Shown: positions 1 through 20,620 of the stretch, piece by piece
Layout: each line of letters opens with the position of its first letter
How positions within the stretch are numbered: the first letter of the stretch is position 1
Source of the DNA: Klebsiella aerogenes KCTC 2190
Lineage (GTDB): Bacteria; Pseudomonadota; Gammaproteobacteria; Enterobacterales; Enterobacteriaceae
Direction: 5' to 3'
NCBI RefSeq assembly: GCF_000215745.1
Contig: NC_015663.1
Location: forward strand, 806,001-870,000
Length of the DNA stretch: 64,000 bases
The notes under the pieces: model-generated
The model's input: the letters and a program-made list of their open reading frames with translations, nothing else
The model's database searches: none
What the model was told of the DNA's origin: nothing
Position numbers and translations under genes: made by a program

Positions 1-128
1 TCATCGGCAGCTACTGCACCTCGCTGGATATGGCGGGTTTCTCCATCACCCTGCTGAAGGCGGATGATGACACGCTGGCGTTATGGGACGCCCCGGTCCA
101 TACCCCGGCGCTGAACTGGGGAAAATAA
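1..128 (+). CDS. dhaK: PTS-dependent dihydroxyacetone kinase, DhaK subunit (C-terminal end only)
   Basis: Only the last 41 complete codons lie in the window; the gene starts upstream. The readable C-terminus ([19 protein letters not shown], ending in ALNWGK) matches the end of enterobacterial DhaK as I know it. DhaK is the substrate-binding subunit that holds dihydroxyacetone on a histidine while DhaL transfers phosphate to it. The stop is 10 bp before dhaL, so dhaK, dhaL and dhaM look like one operon. The catalytic histidine lies outside the window. Confidence 0.93.
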   Translation, partial: IGSYCTSLDMAGFSITLLKADDDTLALWDAPVHTPALNWGK

Positions 129-138
129 GGAGCACGAC

Positions 139-771
139 ATGTCACTGAACAGAACGCAAATCGTCGACTGGCTGTACCGCTGCGGCGACATTTTCACCAA
201 ACAGAGCGATTTTCTCACCGGCCTTGATAAAGAGATCGGTGACGCCGACCACGGCCTCAATATGCATCGCGGCTTCAGCAAAGTGGTCGAAAAGCTGCCG
301 TCGATCGCCGATAAAGACATCGGTTTTATTCTCAAGAATACCGGGATGACGCTGCTTTCCAACGTCGGCGGCGCCAGCGGCCCACTGTTCGGCACCTTCT
401 TTATCCGCGCCGCCCAGGTCACCCAGGCGCATCAGAGCCTGACCCTCGACGAGCTTTATCAGATGATCCGCGAAGGCGCGGACGGCGTCGTCAACCGTGG
501 TAAAGCGGAGCCGGGCGATAAGACGATGTGCGACGTCTGGCTGCCGGTGGTGGAATCCCTGCGTCATTCCAGCGAGCAACATCTGTCTATCCCTGCCGCG
601 CTGGATGCCGCCTGCGAAGTGGCCGAGCGCGCCGCCCACGCCACCATCACCATGCAGGCCCGTAAAGGCCGCGCCAGCTATCTCGGCGAGCGCAGCATCG
701 GGCATCAGGATCCCGGCGCGACCTCGGTGCTGTTTATGGTTCAGATGCTGGCTGCCGCCGCCAAAGAGTAA
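139..771 (+). CDS. dhaL: Dihydroxyacetone kinase, ADP-binding subunit DhaL
   Basis: This 210-residue cytoplasmic protein carries a tightly bound ADP that DhaM rephosphorylates; the resulting ATP phosphorylates dihydroxyacetone held by DhaK. The Mg-binding motif is visible as D30, D35 and D37 in the stretch LDKEIGDADHGLNMHRG, and the glycine-rich nucleotide loops follow (NVGGASGPL, GRASYLGERS). The ATG has a good ribosome-binding site (AAGGAG) and sits 10 bp after the dhaK stop; dhaM begins 10 bp after this stop. Length equals that of the E. coli protein. Confidence 0.96.
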   Translation: MSLNRTQIVDWLYRCGDIFTKQSDFLTGLDKEIGDADHGLNMHRGFSKVVEKLPSIADKDIGFILKNTGMTLLSNVGGASGPLFGTFFIRAAQVTQAHQSLTLDELYQMIREGADGVVNRGKAEPGDKTMCDVWLPVVESLRHSSEQHLSIPAALDAACEVAERAAHATITMQARKGRASYLGERSIGHQDPGATSVLFMVQMLAAAAKE

Positions 772-781
772 GGAAATCGCG

Positions 782-2200
782 ATGGTAAACCTAGTTATTG
801 TTTCTCATAGCGCCCGGCTGGGCGAAGGTGTCGGAGAACTGGCCCGGCAGATGTTAATGAACGATGGCTGTAAGCTGGCGATCGCCGCCGGGATCGACGA
901 TCCCGACAACCCGATCGGCACCGATCCGATTAAAGTCATGGAGGCGATCGAATCCGTCGCCGATACCGACCATGTACTGGTGATGATGGATATCGGCAGC
1001 GCCCTGCTCAGCGCCGAAACCGCACTCGATCTGCTCGATCCGGCGATGGCGGCAAAAGTGCGGCTGTGCGCCGCGCCGCTGGTCGAAGGGACGCTGGCGG
1101 CCACCGTCAGCGCCGCCTCCGGCGCCGGAATCGACAAAGTTATCGCCGATGCCATGAACGCCCTGGAAGCCAAGCGGGTTCAGCTGGGTTTACCTTCGCA
1201 CACGCCTGACGCCGCCGCCCCAACGCTTGCTGACGACGGCGATGCTAAATCGGTTTCAGTCATTATTAACAATCACAACGGCCTGCACGTGCGTCCGGCA
1301 TCAAAGCTGGTCGCCGCGCTGGCGGGTTTTAACGCCGACCTGGTGCTGGAGAAAAACGGCAAATGCGTCACCCCGGACAGTCTGAATCAAATCGCTCTGC
1401 TGCAGGTGCGCCGCCACGATAAGCTGCGCCTGCTGGCCCGCGGTCCGGACGCCGATGCCGCGCTGGCGGCGTTTCAGGCGCTAGCCGCCGATAACTTCGG
1501 CGAGTCGCCGGAGGCGCAGCCGACAGCGGAACCCGCCATACCTGCGCGTGTTGAAGGCGCGGCGCTGCTTTATCCGCTGGCGCCGATCCAACCGGCGCTC
1601 CCCGCCGCCGCCGACGTTGCTCGCGAGCAGCAGCGCCTGCGCCAGGCGATCGACCAGACGCTGGCCGATCTCAATGCGCTCACCGAGCTGGCGGAAAACA
1701 AATTTAACGCCGATATCGCGGCGATCTTCGCCGGTCATCACACCTTGCTCGACGATGAAGATCTGTTTGATGCCGCCAACGATCGCCTGCTCACCGAACA
1801 GTGCTCGGCGGAATGGGCGTGGCATCAGGTGCTGATGGAGCTCAGCCAGCAGTATCGTCAGCTGGATGACGCCTATCTGCAGGCCCGTTATATCGATATC
1901 GACGATATTCTGCAGCGCACGCTGCGCCATCTGCAGGGTATAAAGGAGACGCTGCCATTCGCCAGTGAGCCGACGATTATTATCGCCGACAATATTTATC
2001 CCTCGACTGTACTCCAACTGGATGCCAGCCAGGTCACCGGCCTGTGCCTGCGCGACGGCAGCGAACAGGCCCACGGCGCGATTATCGCCCGCGCGGCGGG
2101 GATCGCCTGGCTATGCCAGCAGGGCGAAGCGCTGAATGATATTCAGCCTGGCGAAGCCATCACGCTCGATATGCGTCAGCAACGTCTTATTCGTCGCTAA
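782..2200 (+). CDS. dhaM: Dihydroxyacetone kinase phosphotransferase subunit DhaM
   Basis: A 472-residue phosphoryl-transfer protein that replaces ATP in this kinase: phosphate passes from PEP through EI and HPr to DhaM and then to ADP on DhaL. Three domains are readable: an EIIA-Man-like domain (about 1-135, active H9 in VSHSARLGEGV), an HPr-like domain (about 157-245, H169 in GLHVRPA), and a domain like the N-terminus of enzyme I (about 265-472, histidine near 430 in EQAHGAIIARAAG). The ATG at 782 is chosen because it gives the family's N-terminus and length and has AAGGAAA just upstream; the frame is open further upstream but only inside dhaL. An imperfect spacer around 245-265 separates the last two domains. 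Confidence 0.95.
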   Translation: MVNLVIVSHSARLGEGVGELARQMLMNDGCKLAIAAGIDDPDNPIGTDPIKVMEAIESVADTDHVLVMMDIGSALLSAETALDLLDPAMAAKVRLCAAPLVEGTLAATVSAASGAGIDKVIADAMNALEAKRVQLGLPSHTPDAAAPTLADDGDAKSVSVIINNHNGLHVRPASKLVAALAGFNADLVLEKNGKCVTPDSLNQIALLQVRRHDKLRLLARGPDADAALAAFQALAADNFGESPEAQPTAEPAIPARVEGAALLYPLAPIQPALPAAADVAREQQRLRQAIDQTLADLNALTELAENKFNADIAAIFAGHHTLLDDEDLFDAANDRLLTEQCSAEWAWHQVLMELSQQYRQLDDAYLQARYIDIDDILQRTLRHLQGIKETLPFASEPTIIIADNIYPSTVLQLDASQVTGLCLRDGSEQAHGAIIARAAGIAWLCQQGEALNDIQPGEAITLDMRQQRLIRR

Positions 2201-2220
2201 ATCCACTTTGACCGTTACCA

Positions 2221-2242
2221 CTCCGGAGGCCCGCCTCCGGAG
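2221..2242. terminator. Perfect 10-bp inverted repeat between dhaM and the second dha kinase
   Basis: CTCCGGAGGC and GCCTCCGGAG pair perfectly around a 2-base loop, 21 bp after the dhaM stop. No long T-run follows directly, so it may stabilise or partly attenuate the transcript rather than end it. The next kinase gene starts 33 bp on. Confidence 0.5.
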
Positions 2243-2274
2243 GGTGAGTTTTCGCTTACTCTTCAGGAACCACT

Positions 2275-3924
2275 ATGTCTCAATTCTTTTTTAACCAGCG
2301 CGCCAGCCTCGTTAACGACGTGATCGAGGGAACCATTATTGCCAGCCCGTGGAACAACCTCGCCAGGCTGGAGAGCGACCCGGCGATCCGTGTAGTGGTA
2401 CGCCGCGATCTGAATAAAAACAACGTGGCGGTGATTTCCGGCGGCGGCTCCGGCCATGAACCGGCGCACGTCGGCTTTATTGGTAAAGGCATGCTGACCG
2501 CTGCGGTCTGCGGCGATCTGTTCGCCTCGCCGAGCGTCGATGCGGTACTCACCGCGATTCAGGCGGTGACCGGCGAGGCGGGCTGTCTGCTGATCGTCAA
2601 AAACTACACCGGCGATCGGCTTAACTTCGGCCTCGCGGCAGAGAAAGCGCGCCGTCTTGGCTATAACGTAGAGATGCTGATCGTCGGCGACGATATTTCG
2701 CTGCCGGATAATAAACAGCCGCGCGGCATCGCCGGGACTATTCTGGTGCATAAGGTAGCGGGCTATTTCGCCGAGCGCGGCTTCAACCTCGCCACCGTCC
2801 TGCGTGAAGCGCAATACGCCGCCAACCATACCGCCAGCATCGGGGTGGCGCTGGCCAGCTGTCACCTGCCGCAGGAAGCGGAAAGCGCGCCGCGCCATCA
2901 GCCCGGCCACGCCGAGCTGGGGATGGGCATCCACGGCGAACCGGGAGCCTCGACGATCGCGACCCATAACAGCGCGGAAATCATGCAGATTATGGTAGAG
3001 AAGCTGACCGCCGCCCTACCTGAAACCGGCCGCCTGGCGGTGATGCTCAATAATCTCGGCGGCGTGTCGGTGGCCGAGATGGCGATTCTGACCCGCGAGC
3101 TGGCCAATACCCCACTCCATGCACGCATTGACTGGTTGATTGGCCCGGCTTCGCTGGTAACGGCGCTGGATATGAAAGGCTTCTCGCTGACCACTATCGT
3201 GCTGGAAGAGAGCATCGAAAAGGCGCTGCTGTCGGATGTCGAAACCGCCAGTTGGCAGAAGCCGGTGCAGCCGAGGGCTGTTAATATCATGCCGTCCGCG
3301 CTCGCCAGCGCACGCGTCGCCTTTACGCCATCGGCCAACCCGCAGGTGGGCGATTTCGTGGCGCAGGTGACCAGCACCCTCTCCGGCCTCGAAACCCATC
3401 TCAACGCGCTTGACGCCAAAGTGGGCGACGGCGATACCGGCTCCACTTTCGCCGCCGGCGCGCGTGAGATTGCCGCTCTATTGCAACGCCAGCAACTGCC
3501 GCTCAATGATTTACCCACGCTGTTCGCGCTAATTGGCGAACGCCTGACGGTAGTGATGGGCGGCTCCAGCGGCGTATTGATGTCGATTTTCTTCACCGCC
3601 GCCGGGCAGAAGCTGGAGCAAGGCGCCAGCATGGCGGAAGCGCTGAACGCCGGTCTGGGGCAGATGAAATTTTACGGCGGCGCCGATGAGGGCGACCGGA
3701 CGATGATTGACGCTCTACAGCCGGCGCTGGCGGCGCTGCTGGCCGAACCGGATAATCTGCAGGCCGCTTTTGTCGCGGCGCAGGCCGGCGCGGATCGCAC
3801 CTGCCAGTCGAGCAAAGCCGGCGCCGGACGCGCCTCCTATCTCAACAGCGAGAGCCTGCTCGGCAATATGGACCCCGGCGCCCACGCGGTGGCGATGGTG
3901 TTTAAGGCGCTGGCAGAACACTAA
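2275..3924 (+). CDS. dhaK: Single-chain ATP-dependent dihydroxyacetone kinase
   Basis: A 549-residue fusion of a DhaK-type domain (about 1-335) and a DhaL-type domain (about 355-549), the layout of the Citrobacter freundii type enzyme that phosphorylates dihydroxyacetone with ATP instead of the PTS. H220 in GMGIHGEPG is at the position of the histidine that covalently binds dihydroxyacetone in that enzyme. The second domain carries the metal-binding aspartates in LDAKVGDGDTGSTFAAG and the loop GAGRASYLNSES. A GGAACC sequence precedes the ATG. It lies 74 bp after dhaM on the same strand, so two biochemically different kinases for one substrate are adjacent. The symbol dhaK is used in the literature for both types. 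Confidence 0.93.
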   Translation: MSQFFFNQRASLVNDVIEGTIIASPWNNLARLESDPAIRVVVRRDLNKNNVAVISGGGSGHEPAHVGFIGKGMLTAAVCGDLFASPSVDAVLTAIQAVTGEAGCLLIVKNYTGDRLNFGLAAEKARRLGYNVEMLIVGDDISLPDNKQPRGIAGTILVHKVAGYFAERGFNLATVLREAQYAANHTASIGVALASCHLPQEAESAPRHQPGHAELGMGIHGEPGASTIATHNSAEIMQIMVEKLTAALPETGRLAVMLNNLGGVSVAEMAILTRELANTPLHARIDWLIGPASLVTALDMKGFSLTTIVLEESIEKALLSDVETASWQKPVQPRAVNIMPSALASARVAFTPSANPQVGDFVAQVTSTLSGLETHLNALDAKVGDGDTGSTFAAGAREIAALLQRQQLPLNDLPTLFALIGERLTVVMGGSSGVLMSIFFTAAGQKLEQGASMAEALNAGLGQMKFYGGADEGDRTMIDALQPALAALLAEPDNLQAAFVAAQAGADRTCQSSKAGAGRASYLNSESLLGNMDPGAHAVAMVFKALAEH

Positions 3925-3927
3925 GCC

Positions 3928-4012
3928 TCACCCGGTGGCGCTGCGCTTACCGGGGCGACATAACACCATTGAAAGGTAGCCCGGAGAAGGCGCAACGCGC
4001 CGCCATCCGGGT
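3928..4012. repeat. REP/BIME-type palindromic repeats
   Basis: Two imperfect REP-like palindromes lie between convergent genes: CCCGGTGGCGCTGCGCTTAC followed by CGGGG, then TAGCCCGGAGAAGGCGCAAC followed by GCGCCGCCATCCGGG. They probably protect or end the transcripts of the dha kinase and yqjH. Confidence 0.75.
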
Positions 4013-4027
4013 TTACCACACTGCCGA

Positions 4028-4801
4028 TTATTTGCTATGCCAGTACGCCTGCGAACGCACCAGTTGCTGATCGATACTCGGCTCCTCAAAGCGCGCCAGC
4101 AGCGATTTCACCACGCCGCCTTCTCCGGTCAGCCAGATAAAATAATCTTCTGACGGTACCTTAACCTGCGCCAGCCGCTCGGCGACGAACGCCGGGTTGT
4201 GGCCTACCACCCATTCGATATTAAAGCCGTCGAGATCCGCCAGATAATCTTTATACGAAGCATCCGCGACGGTGACGATGGCCGTCACCTGCGGCGTCAC
4301 CGGCAGCTGACGTAATCCCAGCAGGCGACGGCGCAGCGCCGGCATGCCCGACTCGTCACAGACATAAAGCTGCCAGGCGTAATCTTCCGGCACCACCAGC
4401 GAGCCGCGCGGCCCGCCGATCACCAGCGTATCACCCACTTGCGCTTCCAGCGCCCAGCGGCTGGCAATACCGCCATCGTGGATATAAAAATCGTAAGCCA
4501 GCTCGTGGCGTTCGGCATCGTACAGCGGCGTGTAGTCGCGGGTCGCCGGGCGCACGCCCTCGCCCCAGTTAATGCCTTCGTCGGTCACTTCCGGCGGCGT
4601 GAATACGCTGCCCGCCTGCGGGAAAAACAGTTTGGTGTGGTCGTCAAAACCTTGTGAAACAAAGCCATCCAGCGCCTCGCCCCCCAGCACGATCCGCTGG
4701 AACGCCTGGCCGATACGCTCAATGCGCAGCACGGTTAATTCGCGAAAACGTAGTTCGTTACGCACGCGCTGCGGGTATTTAGTTTGTTTGATTATTGTCA
4801 T
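4028..4801 (-). CDS. yqjH: NADPH-dependent ferric-siderophore reductase YqjH
   Basis: A 257-residue siderophore-interacting flavoprotein (SIP family). It is a cytoplasmic FAD enzyme that reduces ferric chelates and so releases iron. The FAD-binding part spans about residues 15-135 (RDYTPLYDAERHELAYDFYIHDGG), followed by a small NADPH-binding lobe with the family's C-terminal motif (YFIWLTGEGGVVKSLL). It is divergent from yqjI and shares a 229-bp intergenic region with Fur-like and YqjI-like operators. This fits the known double control of E. coli yqjH by iron and nickel. The ATG has no strong ribosome-binding site (AAGGCGATGACGG). Confidence 0.93.
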   Translation of the reverse strand: MTIIKQTKYPQRVRNELRFRELTVLRIERIGQAFQRIVLGGEALDGFVSQGFDDHTKLFFPQAGSVFTPPEVTDEGINWGEGVRPATRDYTPLYDAERHELAYDFYIHDGGIASRWALEAQVGDTLVIGGPRGSLVVPEDYAWQLYVCDESGMPALRRRLLGLRQLPVTPQVTAIVTVADASYKDYLADLDGFNIEWVVGHNPAFVAERLAQVKVPSEDYFIWLTGEGGVVKSLLARFEEPSIDQQLVRSQAYWHSK

Positions 4802-4827
4802 CCGTCATCGCCTTGGTGAAGGGTAAA

Positions 4828-4839
4828 TAGATATATCTA
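4828..4839. promoter_or_regulatory. Putative YqjI operator near yqjH
   Basis: The perfect 12-bp palindrome TAGATATATCTA lies 27 bp upstream of the yqjH start. The same TAGATATATC core recurs just before yqjI, which suggests one repressor binding both divergent promoters. YqjI is known to repress yqjH and itself in E. coli. Confidence 0.7.
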
Positions 4840-4852
4840 AACTCAGTGTAAA

Positions 4853-4867
4853 TGATAATGATTGCCA
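4853..4867. promoter_or_regulatory. Putative Fur box for yqjH
   Basis: TGATAATGATTGCCA matches the 7-1-7 Fur consensus TGATAATNATTATCA at all fixed positions but two. It sits 52 bp upstream of yqjH, next to the YqjI palindrome, which is consistent with iron repression of a ferric reductase. Confidence 0.7.
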
Positions 4868-4988
4868 TTAATAAAAATGGCAAGTTTTTTTTGATATAAA
4901 TTACAGGAAAGCTTCATCAAAGCTAAAAACAACAATAAATCAATTAATATCAACCAATTATAAATTATACATTGTCTTTTTTTACTAT

Positions 4989-5010
4989 TTAGATATAAAT
5001 TAGATATATC
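4989..5010. promoter_or_regulatory. Putative YqjI autoregulatory operator
   Basis: Two overlapping TTAGATATA-type half-sites (TTAGATATAAA and TTAGATATATC) lie 21-42 bp upstream of the yqjI start. They repeat the core of the palindrome at 4828-4839. The surrounding 4870-5010 stretch is very AT-rich. Confidence 0.65.
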
Positions 5011-5030
5011 AAAAATATGCAGGAGAACTG

Positions 5031-5549
5031 ATGCGACATCATCACGAAGAAGGCCACGGCGAACAGGGCCGTCGCGGCGGCGGACGCCGCCAGCGTTTCT
5101 TTGGCCACGGCGAATTGCGCCTGGTGATCCTCGATATCCTTTCGCGCAACGCCAGCCACGGCTATGAACTGATTAAAGAGATTGAGGCGCTGACGCAGGG
5201 CAATTACAGCCCCAGCCCCGGCGTTATCTATCCGACACTCGACCTGCTGCAGGATCAGGGATTGATTAGCGTAGAAGAGGAAAATGGGCGTAAAAAAATC
5301 GCTATCACTGAAGAGGGACGCCGCCTGTGCGCCGAAAGCGGCAAGCAGTTAAGCCAAATTCAGACGCGCCTGCAGGAACGCATGGTCGGCTGCGAATTGC
5401 GCAAAAATCCGCAGATGAAACGCGCGCTGGAAAACTTTAAAGCGGTGCTGGACCTGAAGGTCAACCAGCAGAGCATCAGCGACGCGCAGTTGAAACAGAT
5501 CATCGGCGTGATTGACCGCGCGGCGATGGAAATCTCCCAACTCGATTAA
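5031..5549 (+). CDS. yqjI: PadR-family nickel-responsive repressor YqjI, short N-tail
   Basis: A 172-residue PadR-family winged-helix repressor. In E. coli it represses yqjH and itself and is released by nickel. The PadR core is clear from about residue 24 (RFFGHGELRLVILDILSRN, then SHGYELIKEIE and PSPGVIYPTLDLL), followed by a C-terminal dimerisation helix. The oddity is the N-terminus: MRHHHEEGHGEQGRRGGG has four histidines and no cysteine, whereas the E. coli protein has a much longer His/Cys-rich metal-binding tail. No upstream in-frame start exists, and AGGAG sits 5 bp before this ATG. Confidence 0.93.
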   Translation: MRHHHEEGHGEQGRRGGGRRQRFFGHGELRLVILDILSRNASHGYELIKEIEALTQGNYSPSPGVIYPTLDLLQDQGLISVEEENGRKKIAITEEGRRLCAESGKQLSQIQTRLQERMVGCELRKNPQMKRALENFKAVLDLKVNQQSISDAQLKQIIGVIDRAAMEISQLD

Positions 5550-5713
5550 CCTCTCGCACCACAATGGTTCCCAGGCTGCTCCATCACGCAGCGGCCTGCA
5601 CCACCCCACGTCATACCGCTTCACACCCCAACGGCAGTTTATCTTGCAGCCTCAGGAATAAAACGTGCCAATATTTAAGTTATGAGATTAAATTTCGCAC
5701 AATTGCGCCTTAA

Positions 5714-7192
<1,479 letters not shown>

Positions 7193-7201
7193 TTCACACC
7201 C

Positions 7202-7230
7202 GACCCTCTCCCGTCGGGAGAGGGTCTTTT
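7202..7230. terminator. Bidirectional terminator between patA and ygjH
   Basis: GACCCTCTCCCG pairs with CGGGAGAGGGTC around a short loop and is followed by TTTT. It separates convergent genes. The same CCTCTCCC/GGGAGAGG hairpin type recurs at 19355-19426 and 27992-28012. Confidence 0.85.
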
Positions 7231-7234
7231 CACG

Positions 7235-7570
<336 letters not shown>

Positions 7571-7578
7571 TCACCTCC

Positions 7579-7596
7579 AGTAAATTTTTACTAAAA
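7579..7596. promoter_or_regulatory. EbgR-like operator in the ygjH/ebgR divergent region
   Basis: AGTAAATTTTTACTAAAA carries the TTTACTAAAA half-site found at ebgA and ygjI, and an opposing AGTAAA arm with a spacer one base shorter. It overlaps the ygjH leader and lies about 180 bp upstream of ebgR. It could serve autoregulation of ebgR or control of ygjH. The rest of 7597-7774 shows no further gene. Confidence 0.45.
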
Positions 7597-7765
7597 GATA
7601 GCAAGTTTTTGCCGTTCGTCTGCATAATGCTGATAATAATGCTACTTCTGTCACGCTATCGCCGGGGAAAACAGCCCTCGCGCGCAGGCGTTTTTTACTG
7701 AAATAAGGTGCAGGACGCGACGCTTGCTTTACAATAGATGGGCAAACATGGGCAACGTCCGATAA

Positions 7766-8758
<993 letters not shown>

Positions 8759-8769
8759 TCCAACCCCAT

Positions 8770-9067
8770 CCCGGCGGCGCTACGCTTGGCCGGGCTACCG
8801 ATCCTGGCCGGAACGCCATTCCGTAGGTCGGGTAAGGCGAAGCCGCTACCCGCATCCTGTTACCCGGCGGCGCTGCGCCTGGTCGGGCTACCGGTCCTGG
8901 CCGGAACGCCATTCTGTAGGCCGGGTAAGGCGAAGCCGCTACCCGACACAAAAGCGGCTCCATACCCGCATCCTGTTACCCGGCGGCGCTACGCTTGGCC
9001 GGGCTACCGCTCCTGCCCGGAACGCCATTCTGTAGGTCGGGTAAGGCGAAGCCGCTACCCGACACAA
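8770..9067. repeat. Three-copy REP/BIME array between ebgR and ebgA
   Basis: Three near-identical units of about 83-89 bp start at 8770, 8863 and 8979. Each has a REP arm (GGCGGCGCTACGCTTGGCCG type), a conserved spacer (GGCCGGAACGCCATTC) and an inverted REP arm (GGTCGGGTAAGGCGAAGCCG). Periods are 93 and 116 bp. The array fills most of the 417 bp between ebgR and ebgA; the ebgA promoter follows at 9081. No protein is supported here, although the repeats leave a frame open. Confidence 0.9.
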
Positions 9068-9080
9068 AGCGGTTCATTTT

Positions 9081-9138
9081 GTGATCGAGTTAAAGTAAAT
9101 CATCCCTGGCGATTTTATTTAGTAAAAGTTTTACTAAA
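9081..9138 (+). promoter_or_regulatory. ebgA control region: conserved block plus EbgR operator
   Basis: The block GTGATCGAGTTAAAG (9081-9095) is repeated exactly upstream of ygjI. Its TGTGA start resembles half of a CRP site. At 9118-9138 lies a perfect inverted repeat, TTTAGTAAAA and TTTTACTAAA around a central G, 37 bp from the start of the block and 37 bp before the ebgA ATG. It is the best candidate operator for EbgR. Confidence 0.75.
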
Positions 9139-9157
9139 ATGAGTTTTATCTTACTAA

Positions 9158-12714
<3,557 letters not shown>

Positions 12715-12736
12715 ACCCGCGTTAAGCGACAAGGGA

Positions 12737-12760
12737 GGTCAACGGGTACGCCCGTTGGCC
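12737..12760. terminator. Hairpin between ebgC and the following transporter
   Basis: GGTCAACGGG and CCCGTTGGCC pair (one G-T pair) around a short loop and are followed by TTTCGG. With only a short T-run it is more likely an attenuator or RNA-processing barrier than a full stop, allowing reduced read-through from ebgAC into the transporter. Confidence 0.45.
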
Positions 12761-12793
12761 TTTCGGTTCCAGCCCGCTAAAGCGGGTAGATGA

Positions 12794-19346
<6,553 letters not shown>

Positions 19347-19354
19347 CGTTTTCC

Positions 19355-19426
19355 CCTCACCCTAACCCTCTCCCCACAGGGGAGAGGGAACCTCACCCTA
19401 ACCCTCTCCCCACAGGGGAGAGGGAA
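19355..19426. terminator. Tandemly duplicated hairpin terminator between ygjK and lsrG
   Basis: A 36-bp unit (CCTCACCCTAACCCTCTCCC, then CACAGGGGAGAGGGAA) occurs twice head to tail at 19355-19390 and 19391-19426. Each copy forms the hairpin CCCTCTCCCC/GGGGAGAGGG. It separates the convergent ygjK and lsr transcripts. The duplication is exact as far as I can read. Confidence 0.85.
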
Positions 19427-19428
19427 CC

Positions 19429-19725
19429 TCACACCTGCGGTAACAGGCCGATAAAGCTGCGCTTCTGCCGCGGCTGCGACATCATCTCCTCCAGCTTTTC
19501 GACGCAGGCTAAATAGTGCGGCGTCTTCTTATGCGCCAGCACCGCCTCATCGTCTTTATAGGCTTCGTAGATAAAAAAGCGGGTTTTCACCTCGGGATCC
19601 TGCAGGACATCAAAGCGCAGGTTGCCTGGTTCCCGCAGCGCGCCCTCATGGTTGGCGCGAAACACCTCGAGAAACTCATCCACCCGCTCGGGTTTAATAT
19701 TGATCTCCACCAGCGTCACGTTCAT
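19429..19725 (-). CDS. lsrG: Phospho-AI-2 isomerase LsrG
   Basis: A 98-residue protein of the ABM dimeric alpha-beta-barrel fold. LsrG isomerises phosphorylated AI-2 (P-DPD) to the substrate of LsrF, which removes the lsr inducer. Signature segments include [20 protein letters not shown] and [20 protein letters not shown]. It is the last gene of lsrACDBFG and overlaps lsrF by 4 bp (ATGA). Confidence 0.95.
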   Translation of the reverse strand: MNVTLVEINIKPERVDEFLEVFRANHEGALREPGNLRFDVLQDPEVKTRFFIYEAYKDDEAVLAHKKTPHYLACVEKLEEMMSQPRQKRSFIGLLPQV

Positions 19726-20609
19726 TTCAGCTCTCCCTGTTTCTCTTCCTGCCAGAACTGATACGCTTCGCGCGCGTTCAGATTCTCATGCACCACCTTT
19801 TTCACCGCCTTCAGCATCGCGCGCGGGGCGCTGGACTGGAAGATATTGCGCCCCATATCCACCCCGGACGCCCCCTGGTCGATCGCCCGCCAGCACATCT
19901 CCAGCGCCTCATGCTCCGGCAGTTTTTTACCGCCGGCGATGACGATCGGCACCGGACAGCTGGCGGTAACTTTTTCAAAGCCTTCCTCAACGAAATAGGT
20001 CTTCACAAACTGCGCCCCCATTTCGGCGGCAATCCGGCTGGCCAGCGAGAAGTAGCGCGCGTCGCGGGTCATCTCTTTGCCGACGCCGGTAACCGCCAGT
20101 ACCGGCATACCGTAGCGATTGCCGGCATCCACCAGTTTGATGATGTTATTGATCGACTGATGTTCGTATTCGCTGCCGATATAGACCTGCGCCGCCACCG
20201 CGCAAACGTTGAGACGAAGCGCGTCTTCCATCGCCACCGCCACGCATTCGTTAGAGAGTTCGCTCAAAATCGAATTGCCGCCGGAGGCGCGCAGCACCAC
20301 CGGCTTATTGGTGGCCGCCGGTACCTGGCTGCGCAGTACGCCGCGGGTACACATCAGCACGTCGGTGTCGGCAAATAGCGGCGCAATCGACAGGTCGATA
20401 CGCTCAAGCCCGGTCGTTGGCCCCTGGAAGTAACCGTGATCGAAGGCCAGCATCACCGTGCGGTTGCTGTGCGGATTAAAGATGCGCGCCAGCCGTGACT
20501 GCATGCCCCAATCCAGTGAACCACAGCCTTTCAGGGTATACAGCGTATTCTGCTGCGGGCGATCGATGCCGAAGTCCTTACCCTCTTTGATATCGTCTAA
20601 ATCAGCCAT
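19722..20609 (-). CDS. lsrF: Phospho-AI-2 thiolase LsrF
   Basis: A 295-residue protein with the class I aldolase TIM-barrel fold. It transfers an acetyl group from the LsrG product to CoA, giving acetyl-CoA and dihydroxyacetone phosphate, the end of AI-2 breakdown. The likely active-site lysine is in [14 protein letters not shown], followed by [15 protein letters not shown]. The N-terminus [20 protein letters not shown] matches the family. The gene lies 11 bp after lsrB and has GGAGGAAAAG before its start. Confidence 0.95.
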   Translation of the reverse strand: MADLDDIKEGKDFGIDRPQQNTLYTLKGCGSLDWGMQSRLARIFNPHSNRTVMLAFDHGYFQGPTTGLERIDLSIAPLFADTDVLMCTRGVLRSQVPAATNKPVVLRASGGNSILSELSNECVAVAMEDALRLNVCAVAAQVYIGSEYEHQSINNIIKLVDAGNRYGMPVLAVTGVGKEMTRDARYFSLASRIAAEMGAQFVKTYFVEEGFEKVTASCPVPIVIAGGKKLPEHEALEMCWRAIDQGASGVDMGRNIFQSSAPRAMLKAVKKVVHENLNAREAYQFWQEEKQGELK

Positions 20610-20620
20610 CTTTTCCTCCG

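Noticed and set aside
5692..5711. Possible NtrC site upstream of patA (GCACAATTGCGC)
   Set aside because: It matches the NtrC consensus too poorly, in arm sequence and spacing, to list as a feature, although nitrogen control itself is likely.
8770..9067. Possible CRISPR array
   Set aside because: The three long units are REP palindromes with conserved spacers, not short repeats with unique spacers, and no cas genes are near.
8786..9142. A 118-codon frame between ebgR and ebgA
   Set aside because: The translation repeats because it runs through the triplicated BIME and into the ebgA operator; it is not a gene.
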